A stretch of 64,000 bases of DNA from Nematostella vectensis (Eukaryota; Cnidaria; Anthozoa; Actiniaria; Edwardsiidae), in assembly GCF_932526225.1 (NCBI RefSeq), contig NC_064040.1, positions 15,000,494 through 15,064,493 on the forward strand, written 5' to 3'. The notes under the pieces were generated by a model. The model searched no databases. It was not told the origin of the DNA and saw nothing but the letters and a program-made list of their open reading frames with translations. Within the stretch, counting starts at the first letter, position 1. Each line of letters opens with the position of its first letter. Shown here piece after piece: positions 53,579 through 64,000 of this stretch. The translations under genes and the position numbers were made by a program.

Positions 53579-56500
53579 TCATATTACTGAAATTGTCGGA
53601 AGACAAGATCTAATGTAGTAAGTTTCTCCATCGTGTTGTTCGTCATGGACGTCAAGCTTTATCTCAGCAAGTCGCCTCTCTATTGAATCAAATACAAAGT
53701 TTCTGTAATGAACGACGTCTGAGGTGCCTCCAGGGAAAGCAACGGTCAGCGGATACACGTCAATTACCGGGACTCCCGCCTGACACATGGCCCACGTGGC
53801 GTATGCATTGAACAATCGAACACGCTGGGGAGGGATGAAATGGACAACACTGTTAATTAATCGAACGCCCTGGGGATTAAATAAACCACACAGTTTAATA
53901 TCTCGGGCACAAACTTCCAAGACGGCTAAAGCAGTAATTGGTATTACAACTGCAATTTGCCATTCGGCATATACACTGTTCATTGAAATAGATGTACATT
54001 TACTCACGTGATCTGTAAAGAACCTCCACATGGTCCTGTTGGCAAATACTGCCTTCTCTTTATGAATCATTGTCGTCGACTTCCATACAACTCGCGCCCT
54101 TTTCCCTTTGATTTCTTGCAAGTACTCTGCCAATTCATCTATAAGACTTTGGTATGTGGTGAAGTTTATCGCCATAGAGTAGTGCAGGCCGATATTTAAG
54201 ACCATCAGGCTACTGCTGTCCTTCATCGAGGGCTCAGACAGCACGGACCGAATGTGGTTTAGCACACGAGTCGAGTTAAAGTCCTTGTCGTCGTTTTTAC
54301 GTTTCTCCCACTGCATAGAAATGTATGTTAGTCATTGTATATATGATATTGCTTGGGAGGAACCTTGGCATGCTTTTGTTTCGAAAATAACGACAGTTAA
54401 TTATACGAATTATGATGAAGGTAGGTTGTGGCTTGTGATTATAATGATAATGATAACGATAAAAATAAGGATGACAATGACCATGATATGATCTAACGCT
54501 TTCGGTAATCAGACAGACATACCCATTCGTTTCCTACGGGGTAAATCCAGTTATACGATACACGACAGCTGGAGAATATTGACGTGCAGATAGGCTTGCT
54601 GGCCATGGAACCATGAAGACGTACTGCAAGGGAGTCACCGTATATCCACAGGGTCCCTGAAGGCTTATGGTCAGGTGAGTAATGTGAGAGGGGGGGATCT
54701 GGAAAGACCCATGATATCAATATCAACAATTTGGTCAGGATCAAAATCATTATGTGATTAACTTACTGTTAAGGTGAGCTTGTCCATTTTAAGAGACATC
54801 TTTTAAAAATTTATTGAAAAGATACCCAGAGTTGCATACCTTTTTTTGCCTTTTTTGTATTGTTTTTTTTATTATTAATAGCTTTATTGGACAATAATTG
54901 TAATGTACAAAATAGATGCCCAGTGGGGCCGTGCGTAAACGGGCACTAGGCCCATGGAAGACACACCCCCAACTTAACAAATTGAAAATAAAAATAACAA
55001 TAAAACCAATTGTGGTAGAAGCAACAGTCCTGTGCGATGCTCCATGTGCAGGGCAAGTCTATGTTGAATTCATTGACAAGTAATCTTGATAGTGTTTCTT
55101 CAGAAAATATGTAAACGTGACTAGGCAAGAAGAACTTATTAAGCTGAGTTACATAATAGATTCCATGGTTTTACAATGCGATAGAAATAAGATGCTTGAA
55201 CCTTAACGTAAAAGAGCTCAAAGCAGCTGAATAAAAGATGTAATTCGTCTTCCTTGTTTTTCGACATCTTTAAGGTACACTTAATAATTAGAGAATATCA
55301 TCTTTTGCCCTAGACGCACTATGTGTGGTCCCAACCTGAGAGAAAAGGGCGCCAAGTGTTTCCTCGCCATCGACCGTAACCATCAGACACAAGATCACAA
55401 TGCTCGGAACACTTCATGTCAGATAGTAGCTCTATGATATATTGAAACAAATAAAATTATTATTGTCTAATGACCCAGGAGAAGATTTAGGAATTCTAGA
55501 AGGGAGCAATCATTTCGAAGGGCATTGGGGACACCGGCACACTGGAATTCCCTGGGCCCTTCACTGTGACTCTTTTTAATATTTAGGAAATAGAAAGATC
55601 TAAAAACGAGCAAGTCAATTTAAAGATGCTTACAAACGAATACTAGTAGATGTCTAGAACATATAAAGCCTTTTTTCCAGTTATGTGATGCTTTTGCTTT
55701 TCACGTGACTCACCGGTAATGCTGACTTCTGGTAGACGCCTTTCTGGTACAGTGATTGTCAAGTTGAAAGGTTCATGATAGAAAAATCGATTTAACCGAC
55801 CTATTACTCCTTCTTCTTGGAACTTCCCATGAGAATTTCCTAAAACGAGAAAGGGGTTTGTTGTTGTTGTTGATGTAATTACTGTCCTTATCCGCGATTA
55901 AAGAACGCATTACCTTATAACCATCACATAATCAATAAAGTGTATTAGACTACGCGATATCAGTTTTACTCGACAAGAAAATTCAGCCGAAACATTTTTG
56001 TAATCGAGAAAGGCAATTTACCGAACCCTATTGAACGGTTGTTTCTGAATCATTAGCGGGTATAAGCAATCGCCTCGGTGTCGGGTGTTTCACTTCGACA
56101 CAGAGGCGACTGCTTGGAGTCTGCGCCCTCCCTTAAACTAATCAATTGGAAATTTGTTGCCGTGGTTCAAACCTGCTTATACAATTTGGATGCGGTAGGT
56201 TTAATAACGGGGGACACTGATGCACATCTTAGAAATACACGTAACTCAAGTTACTAGGTTTACCTATTATGAACCAGTTAAAGGGAGGGTCCGTCAGCCC
56301 TTGGCAAAGCGTGTAGTCCAGATAGATGGCCAGTCGGTACTTCCCTGGATCCATGACCAGGAATACGGCCTCGTAGGTGCCATTATCATGATCAATGACT
56401 GTAGCCGCCGTTGACGTATTCCCTTGCACCAGCACCAACCAATCGTCGCCACCAATGCGCTTAGCAACTCCGCTGGGCGTGCGAGACTCGATGAACACTT

Positions 56501-57008
56501 TGGAGAATTCCCCAGCCGGACGCACATCCATGTGGGAAATAACACTCGCTGAGGCGCTAGTGCGTATGTCCTCACCCCAGCCCCGCAACACCACGCCGAA
56601 GTCCATGTTATTAGCACACGGTCGAATAATGTCTTCCCAAGCCATACGCGTACGCCGGACACGTGACCACTGTCTCACAAATTCACCTTTTAAGGTTTTC
56701 AAACTAATTTGAAATTGGTGTTCTCTAGCTTTTTCAAAACCTGGAGTCCTTTCAAAAGAAGACGTCCCCATCTTCATGAAGGTAACATTGTCTTTTATAT
56801 TTTTTAAATTGTCCTTAACCCCATAAGCAGATTTGGGAAATGGACGCAATTCTCTCGAGCCATTGCAGTATTTATCCCACACAAGATATGCGCGGAAATA
56901 AATGAAAGACACTACCCACACAACAACAAATACAATCACTAATCTGATTGGATTTGGTAACAGCCGATGAGTCAGTCGGTGGTTTCGTACGGATGTGGTG
57001 GGGATCAT
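53579..57008 (-). CDS. NXPE-family membrane protein (neurexophilin and PC-esterase domains), complete five-exon gene
   Basis: Exons: 56264-57008, 55714-55839, 54523-54698, 54008-54310 and 53579-53824, all with GT/AG borders and matching phases, about 531 residues (usual for NXPE). The N-terminus is short, then a type II signal-anchor (residues ~23-43, VIVFVVVWVVSFIYF), then a neurexophilin/Ig-like part with the family-typical DHDNGTYEAVF. The PC-esterase (SGNH) domain has its Ser in LWIYGDSLAVRLHGS (exon 3), a LNIGLHYSM block (exon 4) and the Asp/His pair in GGTSDVVHY (exon 5). NXPE proteins are secretory-pathway, Golgi or surface proteins that are thought to modify glycans. The last intron (53825-54007) is 183 nt and stop-free. 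No frameshifts, so this is the best host gene here. Confidence 0.85.
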
Positions 57009-57292
57009 CTTATGACTTTCGCAATCTGGGAAAAATAATGATAGCCAATCATCATTCGAGTGTGTAGCCAGGAAATTAACACATTTTGGTGATCTTTAGG
57101 GGGGGCGTGTTCGTCCCCTCCGCCCATCCCTATAGCTTAAGGCGCCTACCATTTAAGTAATGCTCCGTGTGAGAGCTAGACAGCCTAACGGTGCACGCTG
57201 GCGTGTCAAATATGCTTCAGTCAATTCTGGAAATTTTATTGCCTAAGACAAATTTATAGCATAAGATACACATACACAACATGATTCATAGA

Positions 57293-57414
57293 GTGATTTT
57301 CATTAACCCGTGAACTACACTTTATTGTGATCTAATTCTATTTTTCTCTTTTGTGTTTAACTGCCTATTACCCTTTGACTATCACACTTTGTTTCACGGG
57401 TTAATGAAAACCAC
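57293..57414. mobile_element. 122-bp MITE
   Basis: The ends are inverted: GTGATTTTCATTAACCCGTG at 57293 and CACGGGTTAATGAAAACCAC ending at 57414, 21 of 22 matching including the next two bases. There is no coding capacity. TA is close to both ends, compatible with a mariner-like TA target, though the boundary is uncertain. Confidence 0.65.
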
Positions 57415-59479
57415 TATAATATTTTTGTAGACTCTAGCTATAGGGTTGATTATTACCTATTATGCAGCTTTTCAGGAATTTATATGAGGGGTACCTTGTA
57501 AATATAAGACAACTAACAGCTATTGGTTTTTTTTTCTTCTTCTGGTTGATTTGACACAGAAAATATATAGGTAGACAGCAAAGGTCAAATAAGGCCGTAG
57601 AGTTTTTTTTTGACAGCAAAGGCCGCGTGTGATCTGGAACCTTTATAACAATTGCTGGCTGAAAGTGACCCATAAAATGATATTTTGTTAGCGACATATA
57701 AAATTGGCTTCTTCGTTGCCTCCTTTTTGCGTTGTTATGGTTATATCATTTGATTCTGTATAAATCTCATTTAATGACTTAATAATATAAATTATTATAA
57801 ATAAATTTAAATTACTTAATAATATAAATTGAAACCAGCCACGCAGGCAAACAAAAAAAAAACAGTTCCTAAGAACTTTGCTAGCATTTGTGAAATCTCA
57901 AACCCTGACTACAAAGTAATAATGATATTAAAGGAAATTGTATTCTTATATCTTTTTCTGTGCCTTATCTAGCCCGAAAAAAATATCTACCGGCCGGGGT
58001 TAACGACCATTACCAAAGGTGTCAAACGCGATCCCTCCCCTTCAGTCGGGCTTGTGTTAATATTTTTCCAAATATCTACCGTAGCCGCGTTTGGTTGCAA
58101 AAACTATGAATTGACAAATATAAAAACTATGAATTGCAAAAAAACTAAATAATTCGAACCGACGCAAACCATTCGGTGTTCTATAGGGGAAGAAACATTT
58201 ATATTACCTGATTACAAAGCAAAGAGATTGACAAAGATTGACAAAGATATTCACATATCTTTGTCATTGGTACCTTATGTCTGGATGAACCGTAAGCCCC
58301 ATTCATGAGATCATGGCGAAAACCGGCCTCTTTGCGATCGTGTACGACGTTGTATTTAGTGCATAGTGGAAATGATAACAAATGAAAAAAGCGCATCTCA
58401 AGCCAAAACAATGGGCTTGATCAATGACAAGAAGTACTGGTAAGACAGTTTCCATGAGGACCTGCATTTTGCAGGTTTATACCCGTCGGAATTTGTTGCT
58501 CTATTTTGAGGTCATGTTTTATTTTCAACCAAAAAAGCCATAATATTTCTGTTGTCGGCTGCATAGTCCTTTTTTATTAAACACATAATACAGCAAACTG
58601 ACCATTTTTTATTACCATGGTAGCTAAATACAGGCAGCAACGTAGGCTCGATTTCCAGTGTGTCCTAGATACTGACCCTAATCCTTCCTAACCATATAAT
58701 TGAAATTGTGAGATTGTATTAGCTGTTATTTGTTTGATTTTTTTCGCTAGAGTTTCTTGCGTAATATAAAACAAAAAAGGCTTTGGTAATTTTTGGTAGA
58801 TAATACTTTTTTGAAATATTGAAAATTGCAAGACACTCTTAAATTGTCCAATTTAGGCAAAAATTATTACTTATTCATGATTTATGGAAACTTTGCACAA
58901 TCATTTAAAGAACGGATCATCTACTTCAAAGTACCAATTTTTTTACTTTTAGTAAAAAAATTTCCCTATATGGGAAACGTTACTATGGGGTTTAAAGTGC
59001 CCCTAGCATCGGATTCCAGTAACTTGTTTAACTTATCCGGAGATGAAGAATAGGTAAAGAGTTTTCATATGATATCAGAAAATATCTCGAAATTTGACCA
59101 CGGGCAAAGACACAAGCGTTTAAAAACAGCTCTTTCTTTTCACAAGTTGACCCCATAAAACGAGCCCAGTGAGAACAGCGGGGGCTAGCATCAAGCTAAA
59201 ATGTGCAAGAAATTTTCTCATCGAGTAGCTAATGAATGACTAATTTCATTTTGAAGTTGAAAACGCTTTTCCTTTTTATATCGTTTTTTTTGCCGCTAAA
59301 ACATAACAGGGAAAAAACTGCTGTCGCTACTTTTTATCAATAGGTGAAAATAACCTTTTGCTTTTTTTAAAATAAAATAACGCTTTTAGGGGATGTTAGC
59401 AATTAAAAATAAGTCGAACAACCCTTCGTTGTGAAGGAAAAGGACTAGAAAAGGAAAAAGAAAATAAAGAAAACGAAAA

Positions 59480-59549
59480 ACAAGACTCGAACCGCGGACC
59501 GAGGGATTCGTATTCATGCGCGCTCACCGATGGGCCATCGAGGCAAATG
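59480..59549 (-). repeat. tRNA-like Pol III module (minus strand)
   Basis: On the minus strand an A-box-like TGGCCCATCGGTGAG and a perfect B-box GGTTCGAGTC are about 35 bases apart, followed by TTGTTTTTCG. It is a SINE-head or tRNA pseudogene, with no clean cloverleaf. Confidence 0.5.
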
Positions 59550-60999
59550 GGAAATTTCAGGGAAAAATTATGTATATATTTGGTACCTGTTGAATCGAAG
59601 CATCACGTCGAAAATTCGTAAAAAGACGTAACTCAATTGAAAAACTAGAGACCTTAGAATGATTCAATGAATCTACAATTTTGACACAGTATTAAGCTCT
59701 AAATAAGCTTCTTCTCAAATTACTATAAAAAAAAGTTTATCCAGAAATTTTTGCACTAGCGATAAAAGTATTTGATTCGACGAGGACAAAATAGATGGTC
59801 TTTTGGTCTTTTTGGGAAGGGGGTCATTTTTGTTAAAGCGTTGGGCATAGGAACTCTAAATTTCAAATTAGATTAATGTTTGCGGTTGATTACCGTTAAG
59901 AATTGGTAATATAAAACTTTAAAGGTTTAGATTTTCAGGCTTTTCTTTGATCATACGATAATTGATACCCCAACTTGAAGTAATTGATTCGCGGCCTCAT
60001 AATGATTAAATCCAATTAGAACTGCGCCCCTGCTTCTGTTAACTCAAAAACTGACAAAAACTAATGTTTAAAAAAAATTCTATCGACATTTTTTTTACGT
60101 AAGCACACTTTTCATTAGAAATAGGGGAAATGCCGTAATTAAAAAAAAATTGACGCCGAAAATATCTTATTTATAGTTATACAGATGATCATATTGATTA
60201 AGAAAACTAGACCCTGCGCGCAGGGTTGACTGGGATACCTGAGATCTGCAACTTGCTTGGGCCCTGTGTTGTGACATGTATGACAAAGATTTTACTGACC
60301 ACTTTGTATATGATAAACAAATATATATATCATCTTGGTTTTTATTTTTTAAAAGTGCCATATCACAACACTGATTGGGGCAAGAAAAGTAAGAGCATCA
60401 TCTCTTCAGGTGAGGGGGTGGACTCAAGGTGTGCTCCATGGTTGTCCTATCTTTTACGGTGTAAAAATCTTACAAATACTATCCCACAGCAGAGTTAGCA
60501 CCGAAATAAAATTAAGAAAAGCTGAGAATGTGTTTTGAAATTGTAATTTCTTAAAAAATGTCTTTGGTTCACAGCTCTCAATGTGCTATGTTTCAGGGGT
60601 AAATTTATATTGACACCCAGAGTGAGTCATATTGTATTAACAATATAATTTTATTGAAATTTATTTATGTAAGTGCTATGTAAACAACAACATTTATTTA
60701 TTTTAAATTCAAATGAGAGGGCTATAGAATATCCAGACTTGATTGAAATTATAGCATATACATATTTTCAAGATCAACAACACTACAAAGGCAACACAAT
60801 TATCTAGATTTTATTGAAAATGTTCCATAAAAATAAAATGACATTCAATGAGAGATAAAGGTATTTTAGGGAAATAACAAAACTTATATCTAAAGGAAGC
60901 ACCAAAATACCCCAAAAATAAGCACCAAAGTACCAAAATAATTTTCATCGATTTACATATCTTACACTACACATGGCTACTGACATGTTTACCTCTAAA

Positions 61000-63900
61000 T
61001 AGAGACCAAAGCAAAGCAGCAGGCTTTTAACTTTTCTCCTCCTTTCTCCTTTCTTTTCTCCTGCGGCCAAGCCCACTACATCTCCCCCTGCGGCCAAGCC
61101 CACTACATCTCCTCCTGCGGCCAAGCCCACTACATCTCCTCCTGCGGCCAAGCCCACCACATCTCCTCCTGCGGCCAAGCCCACTACATCTCCTCCTGCG
61201 GCCAAGCCCACTACATCTCCTCCTACGGTCAAGCCCAATACATCACATTTTGCGGCCAAGCCCACTACATCTCCTCCTGCGGCCAAGCCCACTACATCTC
61301 CTCCTGCGGCCAAGCCCACTACATCTCCTCCTGCGGCCAAGCCCACTACATCTCCTCCTGCGGCCAATCCCACTACATCTTCTCCTGCGGCCAAGCCCAC
61401 TACATCTCCTTCTGCGGCCAAGCCCACTACATCTCCTCCTACGGTCAAGCCCACTACATCACATTTTGCGGCCAAGCCCACTACATCTCCTCCTGCGGCC
61501 AAGCCCACTACATCTCCTCCTGCGGCCAAGCCCACTACATCTCCTTCTGCGGCCAAGCCCACTACATCTCCTTCTGCGGCCAAGCCCACTACATCTCCTC
61601 CTGCGGCCAAGCCCACTACATCTCCTCCTGCGGTCAAGCCCACTACATCTCCTCCTACGGCCAAGCCCACTACATCTCCTCCTGCGGCCAATCCCACTAC
61701 ATCTCCTCCTGCGGCCAAGCCCACTACATCACATCCTGCGGCCAAGCCCACTACATCTCCTTCTGCGGCCAAGCCAACTACATCTCCTCCTGCGGCCAAG
61801 CCCACTACATCTTCTCCTGCGGCCAAGCCCACTACATCTCCTCCTGCGGCCAAGCCCACTACATCAGATTCTGCGGCCAAGCCCATTACATCTCCTCCTG
61901 CGGCCAAGCCCACTACATCTCCTCCTGCGGCCAAGCCCACTACATCTCCTCCTGCGGCCAAGCCCACTACATCTCCTCCTGCGGCCAAGCCCACTACATC
62001 ACATCCTGCGGCCAAGCCCACTACATCTCCTCCTGCGGCCAAGCCCACTACATCACATTTTGCGGCCAAGCCCACTACATCTCCTCCTGCGGCCACGCCC
62101 ACTACATCTCCTCCTGCGGCCAAGCCCACTACATCTCCTCCTGCGGCCAAGCCCACTACATCACATTTTGCGGCCAAGCCCACTACATCACATTTTGCGG
62201 CCAAGCCCACTACATCACATCCTGCGGCCAAGCCCACTACATCTCCTCCTACGGCCAAGCCCACTACATCTCCTCCTGCGGCCAATCCCACTACATCTCC
62301 TCCTGCGGCCAAGCCCACTACATCACATCCTGCGGCCAAGCCCACTACATCTCCTTCTGCGGCCAAGCCAACTACATCTCCTCCTGCGGCCAAGCCCACT
62401 ACATCTCCTCCTGCGGCCAAGCCCACTACATCTCCTCCTGCGGTCAAGCCCACTACATCTCCTCCTACGGCCAAGCCCACTACATCTCCTCCTGCGGCCA
62501 ATCCCACTACATCTCCTCCTGCGGCCAAGCCCACTACATCACATCCTGAGGCCAAGCCCACTACATCTCCTTCTGCGGCCAAGCCAACTACATCTCCTCC
62601 TGCGGCCAAGCCCACTACATCTTCTCCTGCGGCCAAGCCCACTACATCTCCTCCTGCGGCCAAGCCCACTACATCAGATTCTGCGGCCAAGCCCATTACA
62701 TCTCCTCCTGCGGCCAAGCCCACTACATCTCCTCCTGCGGCCAAGCCCACTACATCTCCTCCTGCGGCCAAGCCCACTACATCTCCTCCTGCGGCCAAGC
62801 CCACTACATCACATCCTGCGGCCAAGCCCACTACATCTCCTCCTGCGGCCAAGCCCACTACATCACATTTTGCGGCCAAGCCCACTACATCTCCTCCTGC
62901 GGCCACGCCCACTACATCTCCTCCTGCGGCCAAGCCCACTACATCTCCTCCTGCGGCCAAGCCCACTACATCACATTTTGCGGCCAAGCCCACTACATCA
63001 CATTTTGCGGCCAAGCCCACTACATCACATCCTGCGGCCAAGCCCACTACATCTCCCCCTGGGGCCAAGCCCACTACATCTCCCCCTGCGGCCAAGCCCA
63101 CTACATCTCCTCCTGCGGCAAAGCCCACTACATCTCCTCCTACGGCCAAGCCCACTACATCACATCCTGCGGCCAAGCCCACTACATCACATACTGCGGC
63201 CAAGCCCACTACATCTCCTCCTGCGGCCAAGCCCACTACATCACATCCTGCGGCCAAGCCCACTACATCACATCCTGCGGCCAAGCCCACTACATCTCCC
63301 CCTGCGGCAAAGCCCACTACATCTCCTCCTACGGCCAAGCCCACTACATCACATCCTGCGGCCAAGCCCACTACATCTCCCCCTGCTGCCAAGCCCACTA
63401 CATCTCCCCCTGCGGCCAAGCCCACTACATCACATCCTGCGGCCAAGCCCACTACATCACATCCTGCGGCCAAGCCCACTACATCTCTTCCTGCGGCCAA
63501 GCCCACTACATCTCCTCCTGCGGCCAAGCCCACTACATCTCCTCCTGCGGCCAAGCCCACTACATCACATCCTGCGGCCAAGCCCACTACATCACATCCT
63601 GCGGCCAAGCCCACTACATCTCCTCCTGCGGCCAAGCCCACTACATCTCCTCCTGCGGCCAAGCCCACTACATCTCCTCCTGCGGCCAAGCCCACTACAT
63701 CTCCACCTGGGGCCAAGCCCACTACATCTCCCCCTGCGGCCAAGCCCACTACATCACATCATGGGGCCAAGCCCACTACATCTCCTCCTGCGGCCAAGCC
63801 CACTACATCACATCCTGCGGCCAAGCCCACTACATCACATCCTGCGGCCAAGCCCACTACATCTCCCCCTGCGGCCAAGCCCACTACATCTCCCCCTGGG

Positions 63901-64000
63901 GCCAAGCCCACTACATCTCCCCCTGCGGCCAAGCCCACTACATCTCCTCCTGCGGCAAAGCCCACTACATCTCCCCCTGTGGCCAAGCCCACTACATCTC
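61000..64000 (+). other. Possible repeat-encoded Pro/Thr-rich protein segment (strand unresolved)
   Basis: The plus strand is open from a TAG near 60997 to the window end and reads AAKPTTSPP repeated, a mucin-like or PTS-rich composition, but has no ATG. The minus strand is also open and reads GGDVVGLAA repeats, ending in a non-repeat tail at 60945. The period of 27 makes both frames stop-free automatically, so openness alone proves nothing. If coding, plus is the more natural protein. Unit variants change only positions 7-9 of the repeat on plus (SPP, SHP, SHF, SPS). Confidence 0.25.
61063..64000. repeat. 27-bp satellite, about 109 units, with higher-order duplication
   Basis: The unit is GCGGCCAAGCCCACTACATC plus TCCTCCT, with variants TCACATCCT, TCACATTTT and TCTCCTTCT. 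A block of about 670 bp (61572-62240) recurs 810 bp later (62382-63050), that is 30 units, with very few differences. A shorter shift of 216 bp (8 units) is visible near 61218/61434. The array reaches the window end. Confidence 0.95.

Larger units (their letters stand above)
57009..61062. other. Long gene-poor region
   Basis: No coding exons recognised. It holds a 122-bp MITE (57293-57414), a tRNA-like repeat (59480-59549, -) and AT-rich text with many homopolymers. Confidence 0.5.

Overview
The window looks like metazoan nuclear DNA, most likely from a cnidarian and probably an anthozoan. It is AT-rich and has short spliced exons with GT/AG borders, an NXPE-type membrane esterase gene, several spliced gene families that I associate with cnidarian genomes, and an exceptional density of nested mobile elements. 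No bacterial operons, rRNA genes or CRISPR arrays were seen. The taxon is an inference from gene and transposon types, not a match.

Layout. 0.8-2.7 kb: a decayed or spliced unrecognised gene (-). 3.26-8.46 kb: a DNA transposon with ~58-bp terminal inverted repeats, a frameshifted Mutator-like DDE transposase (-) and a nested MITE. 8.6-11.2 kb: the 3' half of a DIRS-type tyrosine-recombinase retroelement. 11.7-15.8 kb: a spliced unrecognised gene (-) whose last exon resembles a papain-like peptidase. 16.3-22.9 kb: a second tyrosine-recombinase retroelement (DIRS/Ngaro type) with an apparent intron full of ~157-bp tandem repeats. 24.1-25.0 kb: a 33-bp minisatellite abutting a 745-bp TIR element. 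26.4-31.75 kb: two non-LTR retrotransposons (-), one a 3' fragment and one nearly full length (SAP/coiled-coil/SGNH-esterase ORF1, then endonuclease-RT ORF2).

31.75-42.1 kb: a Polinton/Maverick virus-like transposon. Its genes are a VLTF3-like protein, a small membrane protein, collagen-repeat fibre proteins, the packaging ATPase, a coiled-coil protein, penton, a pVI-like protein, the double-jelly-roll major capsid protein, a hydrophobic minor virion protein, an adenain-like protease, a PLA2-like protein and a chromodomain integrase. Nearly every gene carries a frameshift or stop. Several start codons are preceded by a shared TCTAAC...TATA motif. A PolB fragment and two small ORFs with a related motif lie apart at 50.9-52.5 kb.

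42.3-50.0 kb: a spliced gene (-) whose 5.3-kb intron contains a 5.1-kb Ty3/gypsy LTR retrotransposon (same strand, 84-bp LTRs differing at one base). 52.8-53.3 kb: remnants resembling an internally deleted Crypton-type gene. 53.6-57.0 kb: the clearest host gene, a complete five-exon NXPE family member (-). 57-61 kb: mostly empty, with a 122-bp MITE and a tRNA-like repeat. 61.06-64.0 kb: a 27-bp satellite with higher-order duplications, open for thousands of bases on both strands.

Functionally the window is a transposon graveyard around one intact host gene (NXPE). The Polinton genes would cooperate in virion formation (capsid, packaging, maturation, membrane lysis, fibre) and integration, but as written they are inactivated by small lesions. 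Coordinates of splice sites and hand-indexed repeats may be off by 1-2 bases.
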